Part shown: in pieces, positions 33,570 through 42,754 of the stretch
Layout: every line of letters begins with the position of its first letter
Position numbering within the stretch: position 1 is the first letter of the stretch
Assembly (NCBI GenBank): GCA_948468385.1
Contig: CAOKHZ010000019.1
Span: 1 to 64,000, forward strand
Source of the DNA: an uncultured Faecalicatena sp.
Lineage (GTDB): Bacteria > Bacillota > Clostridia > Lachnospirales > Lachnospiraceae
Length of the DNA: 64,000 nucleotides
Reading direction: 5' to 3'
Position numbers and translations under genes: made by a program
The notes under the pieces: generated by a model
What the model was told of the DNA's origin: nothing
What the model saw: the letters and a program-made list of their open reading frames with translations, nothing else
Database searches by the model: none

Positions 33570-34739
33570 ATGAATAATTTTATTTTTGAAAACGCGACGA
33601 AAACATTTTTTGGGAAAGGGTGCGTCAAGGAATACCTGGCCTGCCTTTCCAGCCACTATGGGAAAAATGTGATGCTTTGCTATGGCGGCGGTTCCATCAA
33701 AAAGAACGGCATTTATGACGAGGTGGTGGAAAGCCTTGTAAAGGTGGGAAAGAACGTGGTGGAGTTTTCCGGCATCATGCCGAATCCGACCTATGCAAAG
33801 GTGCTGGAGGGGGCAAGGGCGGCCAGGGAAAATGAGATAGACTTGCTGCTTGGAGTGGGAGGCGGGAGCGTGATGGACTGCTGTAAGGGCATTTCCATGG
33901 CGGCAGTCTATGATGGTGACATTTGGGATGATTTTTTTGCAAGACCCGGTGTCATGGAGTTTGAGCCGCTTCCTTTGGGAGTCATTGTCACCGTGTCTGG
34001 AACCGGAAGTGAGATGAACGGCGGGGCGGTCATCACGAATGAGGCGTTGAAGATGAAGACAGGCCGGGATTATGCAAAATGTAACCCGAAGTTTGCGCTG
34101 ATTGACCCTGCATACATGTATAGCGTGCCGAAACGGCAGATGGTGTCCGGGGCGTTTGACACGCTGTCCCACATCATGGAGATTTATTTTAGCAAACCGG
34201 ATGAGAATAATGTTTCAGATGACATCGCGGAGGCGTTGATGAAAAATGTCATCCAAAATCTGCGCGTGGCAATCGAAAATCCGCAGGATCCGGTGGCGCG
34301 AAGCAACCTGGCCTGGGATGCGGCCATGGCGGAAAACCGTATCATCAAGCTGGGCAAGCAGACGGATTTTGAGTGCCATCAGATGGAGCATCAGCTTGGA
34401 GCATACACAGACTGCAACCATGGCGAGGGATTGGCGGTATTGCATCCGGTCTATTATCGGCATATTTACAAGGACGGGCTTTCGAAATTCTGCAGGTTTG
34501 CCGTCAACGTGTGGGGAATACCCGAAAGAGGAAAGACGGAGGAGGAATTGGCGTATGCCGGGGTGGAGGCTTTGGCGGATTTTATCCGGGAAATCGGGCT
34601 GCCTGCAACCTTGCTGGAACTGGGCGTGGACGGGAGTGTGGATTTGAAGGAAATTGCTGATTCTTGTGCCATTGCCCCGGGGAGTTATAAAAAAATGACA
34701 CACGAAGAAATTTTGGAGATTTTTAAAGAAAGTTATTAA
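33570..34739 (+). CDS. iron-containing alcohol dehydrogenase (YqhD/butanol dehydrogenase-like)
   Basis: 389 residues with AAAAGGAGAG upstream. The nucleotide-binding GVGGGSVMDCCKGIS is near residue 95. Metal ligands are in GAFDTLSHIMEIYF and in MEHQLGAYTDCNHGEGLAVL (His residues). The family reduces aldehydes, mostly with NADPH. The next gene is a flavodoxin lipoprotein and then a convergent LysR. Confidence 0.92.
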   Translation: MNNFIFENATKTFFGKGCVKEYLACLSSHYGKNVMLCYGGGSIKKNGIYDEVVESLVKVGKNVVEFSGIMPNPTYAKVLEGARAARENEIDLLLGVGGGSVMDCCKGISMAAVYDGDIWDDFFARPGVMEFEPLPLGVIVTVSGTGSEMNGGAVITNEALKMKTGRDYAKCNPKFALIDPAYMYSVPKRQMVSGAFDTLSHIMEIYFSKPDENNVSDDIAEALMKNVIQNLRVAIENPQDPVARSNLAWDAAMAENRIIKLGKQTDFECHQMEHQLGAYTDCNHGEGLAVLHPVYYRHIYKDGLSKFCRFAVNVWGIPERGKTEEELAYAGVEALADFIREIGLPATLLELGVDGSVDLKEIADSCAIAPGSYKKMTHEEILEIFKESY

Positions 34740-34852
34740 CCGGTAAAAAGGCAGACAACGCTATGGGCGTATGGAAAAAATGCCGGAAACATGATGAAAA
34801 ATCATGATAAAAGAATGTGATAAAAAGAATGTGATAAATGGAGGAGATTAGG

Positions 34853-35530
34853 ATGAAAAAGATTATCGTATTATTTTTGGGTGTATGCATGCTTATCAGT
34901 TTAGTATCTTGCGGCAAGCAAGACGACGCGTCGGGGACGGATACGAATGCGACGACGCAGGAGGGCACGGAGAATGCTTCCGGTCAGGAGACGGTGGACG
35001 GCGCGAAAGATGACGCTTCGGGTTCCGGGGAAAATACCGGGACGGGAAAGACGCTGGTCGTATATTTTTCGGCAACGGGAAATACGAAAGAGGTCGCGGA
35101 TTATATTGCGGCAGAAACGGGTGCGGACATGTTGGAATTGCAGCCGGTGGATGCCTATAGCAGCGATGATTTGAACTGGAGGGATGACGACAGCCGGGTC
35201 GTCTATGAGCATGAGAACCCGGAGGCACGGGTGATGGAACTTGTTGAGTCCACGGTCTCAGACTGGGAGTCCTACGACACAGTATTTATCGGATATCCTA
35301 TTTGGTGGGGAATAGCCGCCTGGCCGGTGGATGCCTTTATTGCGGCCAATGATTTTACGGGCAAAACCGTGATTCCTTTCTGTACTTCCTCTACGTCCGG
35401 TTTGGGTGAGAGCGGGGAGTTGCTGGAAGAAGCGGCCGGAACGGGAAACTGGCTGGAGGGAATGCGATTTTCGTCGAATGCCTCGAAGGAGACGGTACAA
35501 AGCTGGCTTGACGGCTTGGGAGTATCATGA
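34853..35530 (+). CDS. flavodoxin-domain lipoprotein
   Basis: 225 residues from ATG 34853 (GGAGGAGATTAGG upstream; ATG 34838 is also in frame). The signal peptide ends in lipobox LVSC. It is followed by a 50-residue low-complexity Gly/Ser/Thr/Asp linker and a flavodoxin domain from about residue 63 (TLVVYFSATGNTKEVADYIA), with YPIWWGIAAWPVDAF and FCTSSTSGLGESG as FMN loops. An FMN flavodoxin anchored outside the membrane implies extracytoplasmic electron transfer. The cytoplasmic homologue is at 38493. Confidence 0.85.
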   Translation: MKKIIVLFLGVCMLISLVSCGKQDDASGTDTNATTQEGTENASGQETVDGAKDDASGSGENTGTGKTLVVYFSATGNTKEVADYIAAETGADMLELQPVDAYSSDDLNWRDDDSRVVYEHENPEARVMELVESTVSDWESYDTVFIGYPIWWGIAAWPVDAFIAANDFTGKTVIPFCTSSTSGLGESGELLEEAAGTGNWLEGMRFSSNASKETVQSWLDGLGVS

Positions 35531-35584
35531 GAGTTCCCGATTGAAAAAATGTATGGAGCGTGAAACGGGTGTCAGAAGCTGAGT

Positions 35585-35612
35585 GCTGCGGGGAATAGGT
35601 GGAGCCCCGCAG
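35585..35612. terminator. convergent terminator hairpin
   Basis: GCTGCGGGG pairs with CCCCGCAGC between the flavodoxin lipoprotein and the minus-strand LysR gene. A short TTTC follows. Confidence 0.65.
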
Positions 35613-35632
35613 CTTTCAGTATGGCATCCGGC

Positions 35633-36511
35633 TTACGATGTCATCTGTTGCAATTGTAATAGAAACTTCTCGGCGGCTTTTGTAAAGATCTGATATTTTT
35701 TCCACACGACATGCAGGGTGGTTTGGGTCGCGGAGGAGAGCGGTCGGAAGCATAAATTTCCCTCCCCCGTGACATTTATGATTTTGTCAAGACAGACGGC
35801 GTATCCCATCCCTTCTTCCACCATGAGGGAGCCGTTGAAAAGAAGGTTGTATGAAGCCACGATATTTAATTTTTCTTTGTCGCATGCAAGCAGCGTAGGG
35901 AGACTAGAGTCGAAAATGGCCTGCCTGGAGACGATGAGCGGCTTGTCCCATAAATCCGTTGGCTGAATGATTTCTTTTTGAGCCAGGGGGGAGTCTCGCC
36001 GCATCAGAATTCCGAAGCGGTCTTTTGAAGGGATTTTCAAATGCTCGTACTTTGACGTGTCAAACGCGCCGAATAAAAGGCCAAAATCTAGCAATCCCCG
36101 ATCCAGGTTTTCGGTCACGGTAGTCTTGTCACCGCTGACAATGTGAAAATGAACGAGCGGGTATTCTTTTTGAACGGTTCGCGCCGCTTTGGCCAAAAAG
36201 CGGACGCAGTCGGATTCTCCGGCTCCGATGGTGATGTCACCGGCAACGGTTTCATCCGTCAAGGAAATTTCATCTTCTGTTTTCTTTACCAATTCCATGA
36301 TTTCTTCCGCCCGTTTGCGGAGAAGCATTCCCTCTTCCGTCAACGTGATTTTGCGGTTGCTTCGGATAAATAACTGTTTTCCGAGTTCTTCTTCCATGTC
36401 CTTTAACTGCCTGGAGAGGGTGGGCTGTGAAAGATGCAAAGATTTTGCCGCGCCGGAGATGCTCTGCTCCCTCGTGACGGCCAGAAAATATTGTAAAACA
36501 CGCAATTCCAT
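35633..36511 (-). CDS. LysR family transcriptional regulator
   Basis: 292 residues from ATG 36511 (GAAGGAGGTTGAATTTT upstream). The HTH reads YFLAVTREQSISGAAKSLHL ... SQPTLSRQLKDMEEELGKQL. The inducer domain follows, like that of the YwbI/CynR-type regulators. It is convergent with the dehydrogenase/flavodoxin pair, which it may control. Confidence 0.88.
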   Translation of the reverse strand: MELRVLQYFLAVTREQSISGAAKSLHLSQPTLSRQLKDMEEELGKQLFIRSNRKITLTEEGMLLRKRAEEIMELVKKTEDEISLTDETVAGDITIGAGESDCVRFLAKAARTVQKEYPLVHFHIVSGDKTTVTENLDRGLLDFGLLFGAFDTSKYEHLKIPSKDRFGILMRRDSPLAQKEIIQPTDLWDKPLIVSRQAIFDSSLPTLLACDKEKLNIVASYNLLFNGSLMVEEGMGYAVCLDKIINVTGEGNLCFRPLSSATQTTLHVVWKKYQIFTKAAEKFLLQLQQMTS

Positions 36512-36802
36512 AAAATTCAACCTCCTTCTGTCAAAAGTTTTCCAACTGTGTGGTTGTGCGAATTTTGCGAATGTATGAGTTGGGTGGAACGCTTAATGAA
36601 GGTGACACTTGGCCTTGTCATCATATGGTTTCTAAATGTGGTATTAGTATATCATAATGCATCATGCTTGTAAAGCATATACAAATATTTAATATAAGTA
36701 TTTGCTATTTATCAGCGTGCATATTATACTATTCTCATGGAAAATGAAAAGCAAGTCATACGACCGGCTTGAGAAGGATAGGATTCACTGTCAACCCGGT
36801 TG
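36512..36802. promoter_or_regulatory. intergenic region with promoter candidate toward the MATE gene
   Basis: No gene. TTGCTA at 36702-36707 and TATACT at 36725-36730 (17 bp) point rightwards. The AT-rich stretch 36640-36730 has short inverted motifs (GCATCATGC, GCTTGTAAAGC). The LysR promoter should also lie here. Confidence 0.4.
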
Positions 36803-36934
36803 TATACTGAGCGGCAGATTTGACTGCCGTTCAGTATAATATGATGCGCACAGCCGCATAGGGAAATATGCCGCTTTGCGGCTGCGGCTGGCGCAATACT
36901 CACGGCAGATAAAATCTGTCGCGAGTATAAATTG
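36803..36934. repeat. MITE-like repeat, copy C (full length, reference)
   Basis: Hairpin 1 TATACTGAGCGGCAG/CTGCCGTTCAGTATA (36803-36838); hairpin 2 CAGCCGCA ... TGCGGCTG enclosing GCCGC-TTT-GCGGC; hairpin 3 ACTCACGGCAGAT/ATCTGTCGCGAGT; end GAGTATAAATTG. Left end TATACTGAGCGGCAG and reverse complement of right end TATACTCGCGACAG give imperfect terminal inverted repeats. Confidence 0.8.
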
Positions 36935-36955
36935 TAATGGAAGGGAGACTATAGG

Positions 36956-38302
36956 ATGGAAAAAGAAAATAAGATGGGAACGGGTGCGATTCCTTCATTA
37001 CTGCTAAAGACGGCAATCCCGTTGATGCTTTCGTTGCTTGCAAATAATTTGTATAACATGGTGGATAGCATTTTTATCTCGCATATGAGCGAGGATGCCC
37101 TGACCGCGCTTTCCATGGCATCCCCGGTGCAGCAGCTGATGGCGGCGCTTGGCTGCGGAATCGCGGTGGGACTGAATGCGGCGGTTTCCAAGGCATTGGG
37201 GGAGAAAAACCCGGAGAAGGCAAAAAATACGGCATCCGCGGCAATTTTTCTGGGAATCTGCGCGTGGGTAATCATTATAGTGTGCTGCATTCTGTTTGTA
37301 CGGCCGTATTTCCAATGGCAGGCGGGGCAGAACCAAAGAATCGCGGAGTACGGCGTCTCCTATCTTGAAATATGCATGCTGTTTTCCTTGGGACAAATGA
37401 TGCAATGGGTGTTTGACCGCCTGATTATTGCCAATGCAAAATCCATGTTATTTTTGATAACGCTTGGCACGGCGGCGGTCGTGAACCTGATTTTAGACCC
37501 TATTTTCATCTTCGGACTCCTGGGATTTGCACCGATGGGAACCGCGGGAGCGGCATTGGCGACCGTGATAGGACAAAGCTGCGGAGCCGTTCTGGGCGTG
37601 ATTTTAAATATCCGGTACAATAAGGAAATTCCAATCCGGTTTACCATAAAGCCGGATGGACGCATGATACTTGACATATTGCGGGTGGGGATACCGACTT
37701 CCATCATGCAAGGGCTGGTATCTGTCATGGGAATCGTAATGAACACGATTTTATACGGTTTTTCCTCAACGGCGGTCGCGGTATATGGAATTTGCGCGAG
37801 AGTCCAAAATCTCGCCGGGATTCCCGTGCATGGCATTGACAATGGGCTGATTCCAATCGTGGCATACAATTATGGTGCCAGGAAGAGAAAACGGATTGAC
37901 GAAAGCATCCGGTGGGCATTTATTTACGCGATGACATTGACCGGAATTGTAATCGTGCTGTTGGAGATGTTCCCGGCTCCGCTGCTTGCCTTGTTTGACG
38001 CGTCGGAAACGATGTTGGCCATCGGGGTTCCTGCCATCCGGATTTTGGCGGTTGGCTGGCTGCTTTCCGTGTTCGGCTTTGTAATCGGTACTACGTTTCA
38101 GGCACTGGGAAACGGAGGTTACAGTATGTACGTGACGGTCATGCGGCAGGTGGCGCTGCCGATTGGATTTGCCATGCTTTTCTCGAGGACGGGGAATCTC
38201 CGGATGATTTGGGTGGCTTTTTTAATGGCGGAAATATTGACGATACCACTGGTGGTTTTCTTGTTTGGAAAAACGAAGAGAATGGTTTTGAACCGGCTAT
38301 AA
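36956..38302 (+). CDS. MATE family efflux transporter
   Basis: 448 residues with AAGGGAGAC upstream. There are about 12 TM segments in two similar halves. Characteristic pieces are MLSLLANNLYNMVDSIFISH and GCGIAVGLNAAVSKALGEKN. This is the DinF/MepA-like branch, which exports drugs or dyes by cation antiport. Its transcript ends at the terminator-like repeat at 38295. A second MATE gene is at 40843. Confidence 0.9.
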   Translation: MEKENKMGTGAIPSLLLKTAIPLMLSLLANNLYNMVDSIFISHMSEDALTALSMASPVQQLMAALGCGIAVGLNAAVSKALGEKNPEKAKNTASAAIFLGICAWVIIIVCCILFVRPYFQWQAGQNQRIAEYGVSYLEICMLFSLGQMMQWVFDRLIIANAKSMLFLITLGTAAVVNLILDPIFIFGLLGFAPMGTAGAALATVIGQSCGAVLGVILNIRYNKEIPIRFTIKPDGRMILDILRVGIPTSIMQGLVSVMGIVMNTILYGFSSTAVAVYGICARVQNLAGIPVHGIDNGLIPIVAYNYGARKRKRIDESIRWAFIYAMTLTGIVIVLLEMFPAPLLALFDASETMLAIGVPAIRILAVGWLLSVFGFVIGTTFQALGNGGYSMYVTVMRQVALPIGFAMLFSRTGNLRMIWVAFLMAEILTIPLVVFLFGKTKRMVLNRL

Positions 38303-38366
38303 CCTAAAAGTATAAACTGATAAACAAAACGAGACTTCTGCACGGGTCTCGTTTTGTTTATACTAT
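38295..38366. terminator. terminator-like repeat, copy 2 of 2
   Basis: Stem ATAAACAAAACGAGAC (38320-38335) / GTCTCGTTTTGTTTAT (38346-38361), identical in its arms to the copy at 31418. The flanks GGCTATAACCTA and TATACTAT are also shared. Its left end overlaps the last codons of the MATE gene. Confidence 0.75.
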
Positions 38367-38492
38367 AGGTGCGTGGAAAGTAGAATACGGTAAATGAAAT
38401 ATTGCACGCAGAATAGCAGTTACAATCCAATCCGCGTTGGCGCGGCACTGAGTGGTAACGAATCGCGTGTCAAAGAAGAATGGAGGCAGAAC

Positions 38493-38981
38493 ATGAAAAA
38501 ATCATTGGTTGCGTATTTTAGTGCGAGCGGTGTTACCGCAAGCGTGGCGAAAAATCTGGCAGAGGCGGCCAAGTCCGACTTGTATGAGATTATTCCCCAG
38601 GTGCTTTACACGAAGGCAGATTTAAATTGGATGGATAAAAAGGCCAGGAGCACGGTGGAGATGCATGATAAGGTGTTTCGTCCGGCCATGGCAAATGCGG
38701 ATGCCGACATTTCGGCGTACGAAGTCATTTATGTCGGTTTCCCTATCTGGTGGTATGTGGCTCCGACCATTATCAATACGTTTTTGGAGGCGTATGATTT
38801 TTCGGGAAAGACCATTGTTTTGTTTGCAACGTCGGGAGGAAGCGGTTTTGGAGATACATTAAAGGAGTTAGAGGGAAGCTGTCCGGGGGCGAAAATCATG
38901 GAAGGAAAATTGTTAAATGGCAGACCGTCTGTCGCGGAGCTGGAAAACTGGGTGAAAGGTCTTGGGATTGATGGAGAATAG
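38493..38981 (+). CDS. cytoplasmic flavodoxin family protein
   Basis: 162 residues from ATG 38493 (TGGAGG upstream; the track start 99 bp earlier has no RBS). SLVAYFSASGVTASVAKNLA is the FMN loop, and VGFPIWWYVAPTIINTFLEA and FATSGGSGFGDT are the other two. It is the same subfamily as the lipoprotein at 34853 but without a signal. The stop overlaps the start of the next gene by 11 nt, indicating one operon. Confidence 0.88.
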   Translation: MKKSLVAYFSASGVTASVAKNLAEAAKSDLYEIIPQVLYTKADLNWMDKKARSTVEMHDKVFRPAMANADADISAYEVIYVGFPIWWYVAPTIINTFLEAYDFSGKTIVLFATSGGSGFGDTLKELEGSCPGAKIMEGKLLNGRPSVAELENWVKGLGIDGE

Positions 38982-39708
38982 TCGAGAAATTAGAAAAAGG
39001 CCGTATGTCATTTGCCATATTTTAAGTTCCCTGGATGGGAAGATTAACGGTTCGTTTATGGCAACGGAAGCGACGCGTTCTCTCAGCGGGGAATACGGGC
39101 GGTTTCGTGAGGAAATGAATGCGGATGCCTGGCTGTATGGAACGACGACCACGAAAGAATTTTTAGGATTTCGCGAGCCGGTTTTGGAGGAAAACGCAGA
39201 TGTCCCAGACGGAGATTTTGTGGTAGATGACAAGGCGGACTTGTATTATGTCTCGGTGGATGTCGATGGAGAGATTGGCTGGGAATCGGGTCGTTTTTGC
39301 AACAAAGGGAGAACCGAGGCGCATGTGATTGAAATCCTCACAAAAGCCACTTCCGCGTCTTATAAGGCATATTTGCGGAAACATGGCGTATCCTATTTGA
39401 TTGCTGGGGAAAACAAGTTGGATTGCAAGGTGGCCATGGAAAAGCTTTACAAATTATTCCATATTGAGAAAGTATTGATTTGTGGAGGCGGTTTGGTGAA
39501 CTGGTCTTTTTTGCAGGCCGGCATGATGGATGAATTGAGTCTTTTTCTCGCACCGGTGACAGATGGAAGCAGAGGAACCGCGTCCTTGTTCGCACACGGC
39601 GCGATGGCGGAAAAAGGGTGGCCGGTGGAATTTTCGCTGAAAGAGGTAAGGACGTTTGAGGACGGAGGAGTCCATCTGAGGTATTTGCCGAAGAACGTGG
39701 ACGAATAG
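38971..39708 (+). CDS. RibD C-terminal-domain reductase (dihydrofolate reductase-like)
   Basis: 245 residues from ATG 38971. It begins near PYVICHILSSLDGKINGSFM, the RibD/HTP-reductase start. The NADPH region is EKVLICGGGLVNWSFLQAG and the end LFLAPVTDGSRGTASLF. There is no deaminase domain, so it is a stand-alone reductase of uncertain substrate. It overlaps the flavodoxin gene and precedes an aldo/keto reductase: a redox operon. Confidence 0.85.
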   Translation: MENSREIRKRPYVICHILSSLDGKINGSFMATEATRSLSGEYGRFREEMNADAWLYGTTTTKEFLGFREPVLEENADVPDGDFVVDDKADLYYVSVDVDGEIGWESGRFCNKGRTEAHVIEILTKATSASYKAYLRKHGVSYLIAGENKLDCKVAMEKLYKLFHIEKVLICGGGLVNWSFLQAGMMDELSLFLAPVTDGSRGTASLFAHGAMAEKGWPVEFSLKEVRTFEDGGVHLRYLPKNVDE

Positions 39709-39833
39709 AGACGGCTCGAAACTATGAATGAGGACGGCGATTGCGAAAGCACTTTGGACGAAGCAATCAGCGTTTAGCGATGGCAGTGTCACCGTCGGGT
39801 GACAAGTAGGTTTAGGAAAATGGAGGTATGGTT

Positions 39834-40721
39834 ATGGAATATGTAACATTGTCAAATGGAGTAAAAATGCCGATTCTGGGATATGGTGTGTACCAGGTGA
39901 CGAAGGAAGAGTGCGAGCAATGCGTGCTGGATGCCTTGGAGGCAGGGTATCGCAGTCTGGACACGGCGCAGTCCTATTTTAACGAGGAAGAGGTGGGCTC
40001 GGCCATCCAAAAGAGCCAGATTCCGCGTGAGGAGATTTTCTTGACTTCCAAAGTGTGGGTGGAGCATTATGGGTATGAGCAGACCAAAAAGTCCGTGGAG
40101 GAATCTTTGCGAAAGCTCAAGACGGATTATCTGGACTTGATGTTGCTTCATCAGCCGTTTAATGATTACTATGGCGCGTATCGGGCACTGGAGGACTTGT
40201 ATGACGAGGGTAAGTTAAAGGCGATTGGCGTTTCCAATTTTTATCCAGACAGGCTGGTGGATTTGGCGTCCTTTACGAGAATCCCGCCGATGGTCAACCA
40301 GATTGAGACGCATGTCTTGAACCAGCGCGTAGATGACAATACATGGATGAAGAAATACCAGGTTGCACATGAGGCGTGGGCACCGTTCGGGGAAGGCCGC
40401 GGAGGGCTGTTTGAGAATGAAGTGTTAAAGGGGATTGGTGAGAAATACGGAAAGACCACGGCGCAAGTCATGCTTCGCTGGAACATTCAGAGGGGAGTAA
40501 TCGTGCTTCCGAAGTCCACCCATAAGGAACGGATGATTCAGAATCTGGACGTGTTTGACTTCCAATTGACAGAGGAAGATATGAGCACGATTGCGACGTT
40601 GGATACGAAGACAAGTTCCTTCTTCTCACATTATGATCCGAACATGGTCGAGTGGTTCGTGAAGATGGTCGAGGAGAGAAAGACAAAGCATGACAGCGGC
40701 AAGGAAAAGAAGAATTGGTAA
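39834..40721 (+). CDS. aldo/keto reductase
   Basis: 295 residues; ATG 39834 is preferred over 39828 because GGAGG sits 7 bp before it. The catalytic tetrad is visible: Asp in YRSLDTAQSYFNEEEVG, Tyr in that same loop, Lys in FLTSKVWVEHYG, and His in LDLMLLHQPFNDYYG. The NADPH phosphate-binding stretch VIVLPKSTHKERMIQNL follows. This is the 2,5-diketogluconate reductase-like branch. A terminator follows at 40753. Confidence 0.93.
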   Translation: MEYVTLSNGVKMPILGYGVYQVTKEECEQCVLDALEAGYRSLDTAQSYFNEEEVGSAIQKSQIPREEIFLTSKVWVEHYGYEQTKKSVEESLRKLKTDYLDLMLLHQPFNDYYGAYRALEDLYDEGKLKAIGVSNFYPDRLVDLASFTRIPPMVNQIETHVLNQRVDDNTWMKKYQVAHEAWAPFGEGRGGLFENEVLKGIGEKYGKTTAQVMLRWNIQRGVIVLPKSTHKERMIQNLDVFDFQLTEEDMSTIATLDTKTSSFFSHYDPNMVEWFVKMVEERKTKHDSGKEKKNW

Positions 40722-40752
40722 ATGGGAAAATAATCGGTAATGAGAAAAAGGA

Positions 40753-40782
40753 ACGGGCATCTTTCTTGAGAAGGATGCCCGT
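40753..40782 (+). terminator. terminator hairpin, copy 1 of an identical pair
   Basis: ACGGGCATC and GATGCCCGT with loop TTTCTTGAGAAG, followed by ATTCT. The identical 30-mer occurs at 48370-48399. Confidence 0.7.
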
Positions 40783-40842
40783 ATTCTATCAATCGACAGA
40801 TGCCCGCATATCAACGGTACGCTGGTAGCCAGAATTTAATCA

Positions 40843-42201
40843 CTATTCGGAATCATTAACCTTTGGAAAGTATTTCCGGTAGGTAAATATAAACAGTACG
40901 ATTGCAAGGGCGGTAGACAGATAGTCCGTGATCGGCTGCGCCGCCGCAAGCATGGTCGCGGAGTCAAAAATGCTTCGGAACAGAAACAGTACCGGCAGAT
41001 AAATGATTCCCTGACGGCTAATGGAAAGGATCAGGGCGGGAAGCGCGGCACCGGTAGACTGGATGGCATTGATAAATACAAACAGCAGTCCCATGATAGG
41101 CCCGGAGTAAATATAAATTCGGGCAAAAGACATGCCGTATGAAAATGCATCCGGTTCTTCCAAAAACGCATGTACCAACGGACCGGCCCCGCAGTAGCAG
41201 ATAACGGTCATCACGGCACTTAGGCAAAAGGCGAGAATCAGAGAAAACTTAAGGATTGCCATATAGCGTTTCCGATTCCCGGCACCGAAGCAATAGCCAA
41301 GGAGCGGTTGGATGCCGGTGCCAAGCCCGATTAAGAGCATTACCACGATCATGTTGACTTTCATTGCCACGCCAAGTCCAGCAACCGCCATGTCACCGTA
41401 ATAAATCATAATATTGTTGACGATGATGTTTGAAAGGCTCATCAGAATATTGTTCAGTGATGCCGGAACGCCAATGGCAAGGATCCCGGTAGCAATGCCC
41501 TTCCTCGCCCGGTAATATTTTGGATGGATGGAAAGCAATGCATTTTTTGAAACCAGGTGCCCAATGTAGAAAACGGCCGCAAAGATATTGCCAAGGACGG
41601 TTGCGATTGCCGCACCGGCCACGTCCCAGCCAAAGCCAAGGATCATGACAGGGTCTAGCACGATATTGATTATGTTTCCAATCATCATGCCCAACATGGC
41701 GATATTGGCCTTGCCCTCGGCACGAATAATATTACTAAAACTATTGCCGATGATCAAAAACGGAATGGCGGTGGAAACGATGCGCAGATATTGTGAGGCA
41801 TAGCCCACGGTGTCATCGCTTGCACCGATGGCACGGCTTACCGGCTCGGCGAAAATAAATATGATGAACATCGCGATGATACCAATGCCAAGGCCGGTCC
41901 AGAAGCAGAAGGCAGACGCATTTTTCGCCTTTTTTGTATTGCCTTCGCCGAGCGACCTTGATATCAGGGACGTGCCTCCTATGCCGAAGAGCATTCCGAC
42001 GGCCATAAACAAAAGGAATGCCGGAGTCGCCACGGAAATGGCGGCGACCATGTAGGCATTTTTGGTCTGTCCTATGAAGAAAGTATCGGCCAGATTATAA
42101 ATCAATACCATGATCATGCTGACGATAGATGGAACGACATTGCTGATAACTGCTTTCGGTACCGGGGCATCCCGGAATATTTCTGTTGTTTTGTCTTGCA
42201 T
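40843..42201 (-). CDS. MATE family efflux transporter (MepA-like), MarR-controlled
   Basis: 452 residues with AAAGGAAG upstream. There are 12 TM segments; IVSMIMVLIYNLADTFFIGQ is the MepA-type start and GIGGTSLISRSLGEGNTKKA the conserved loop. It lies 91 bp downstream of a MarR gene on the same strand. This is the mepR-mepA arrangement known from staphylococci, in which the repressor is released by the exported drug. Confidence 0.9.
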   Translation of the reverse strand: MQDKTTEIFRDAPVPKAVISNVVPSIVSMIMVLIYNLADTFFIGQTKNAYMVAAISVATPAFLLFMAVGMLFGIGGTSLISRSLGEGNTKKAKNASAFCFWTGLGIGIIAMFIIFIFAEPVSRAIGASDDTVGYASQYLRIVSTAIPFLIIGNSFSNIIRAEGKANIAMLGMMIGNIINIVLDPVMILGFGWDVAGAAIATVLGNIFAAVFYIGHLVSKNALLSIHPKYYRARKGIATGILAIGVPASLNNILMSLSNIIVNNIMIYYGDMAVAGLGVAMKVNMIVVMLLIGLGTGIQPLLGYCFGAGNRKRYMAILKFSLILAFCLSAVMTVICYCGAGPLVHAFLEEPDAFSYGMSFARIYIYSGPIMGLLFVFINAIQSTGAALPALILSISRQGIIYLPVLFLFRSIFDSATMLAAAQPITDYLSTALAIVLFIFTYRKYFPKVNDSE

Positions 42202-42292
42202 AAATGCATCTTCCTTTCTTTAAATAGTTTCGAGAGCGACGAGTCAGACTCCGTGAGTTTGCCGTCACTGTGAATCATAACAGTTTGTTAAG

Positions 42293-42751
42293 CTACAAGC
42301 TTTTGAACGCGTCGGATTTCAGGTTGGTATAAATCTGGTGAAGCATTTTTTCTAAAAATTGCCGATTGGCTTCTGATAAACCGGCAAACATAATCTCATC
42401 CAATAAAGGTTCTTGTTGCATTATTTCTGAAATGAGTTGTTCCCCAAGCAGTTTGCCACGGTCTGTCAGTAGAATGGGTTTGGCACGTGCGCCTTGGACT
42501 GTACTCTTATAGATAAAGCCTTTCTGTTCCAGAAGCTTCAGCACATGGATTACGCTGGTATGCTTGACGTCGAAGTAAGCGGCAATATCCGAAAGCGTCT
42601 TCTCTGTGTCATTTTTCTGTGAGAGATAGATTAAGACATCCAGCTGCGTGCTGGTAAGTCCGTATTTTTGATATTTCTTGTTAAAGCCGGTTTCTAATTG
42701 ATTATGTATCTTTTTGAAATAGCCTTTTAGTTCATCCATTTTTTGTTCCAT
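42293..42751 (-). CDS. MarR family repressor of the MATE operon
   Basis: 152 residues. The winged helix reads TLSDIAAYFDVKHTSVIHVL followed by KLLEQKGFIYKSTVQGARAK. The start is ATG 42751 or, four codons on, ATG 42739. The RBS is weak because the palindromic operator lies immediately before the gene. It probably represses itself and the MATE gene. Confidence 0.88.
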   Translation of the reverse strand: MEQKMDELKGYFKKIHNQLETGFNKKYQKYGLTSTQLDVLIYLSQKNDTEKTLSDIAAYFDVKHTSVIHVLKLLEQKGFIYKSTVQGARAKPILLTDRGKLLGEQLISEIMQQEPLLDEIMFAGLSEANRQFLEKMLHQIYTNLKSDAFKSL

Positions 42752-42754
42752 CCC

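Noticed and set aside
21110-36934. CRISPR array, because of repeated hairpin units
   Set aside because: Copies are kilobases apart, long, and without regular spacers.
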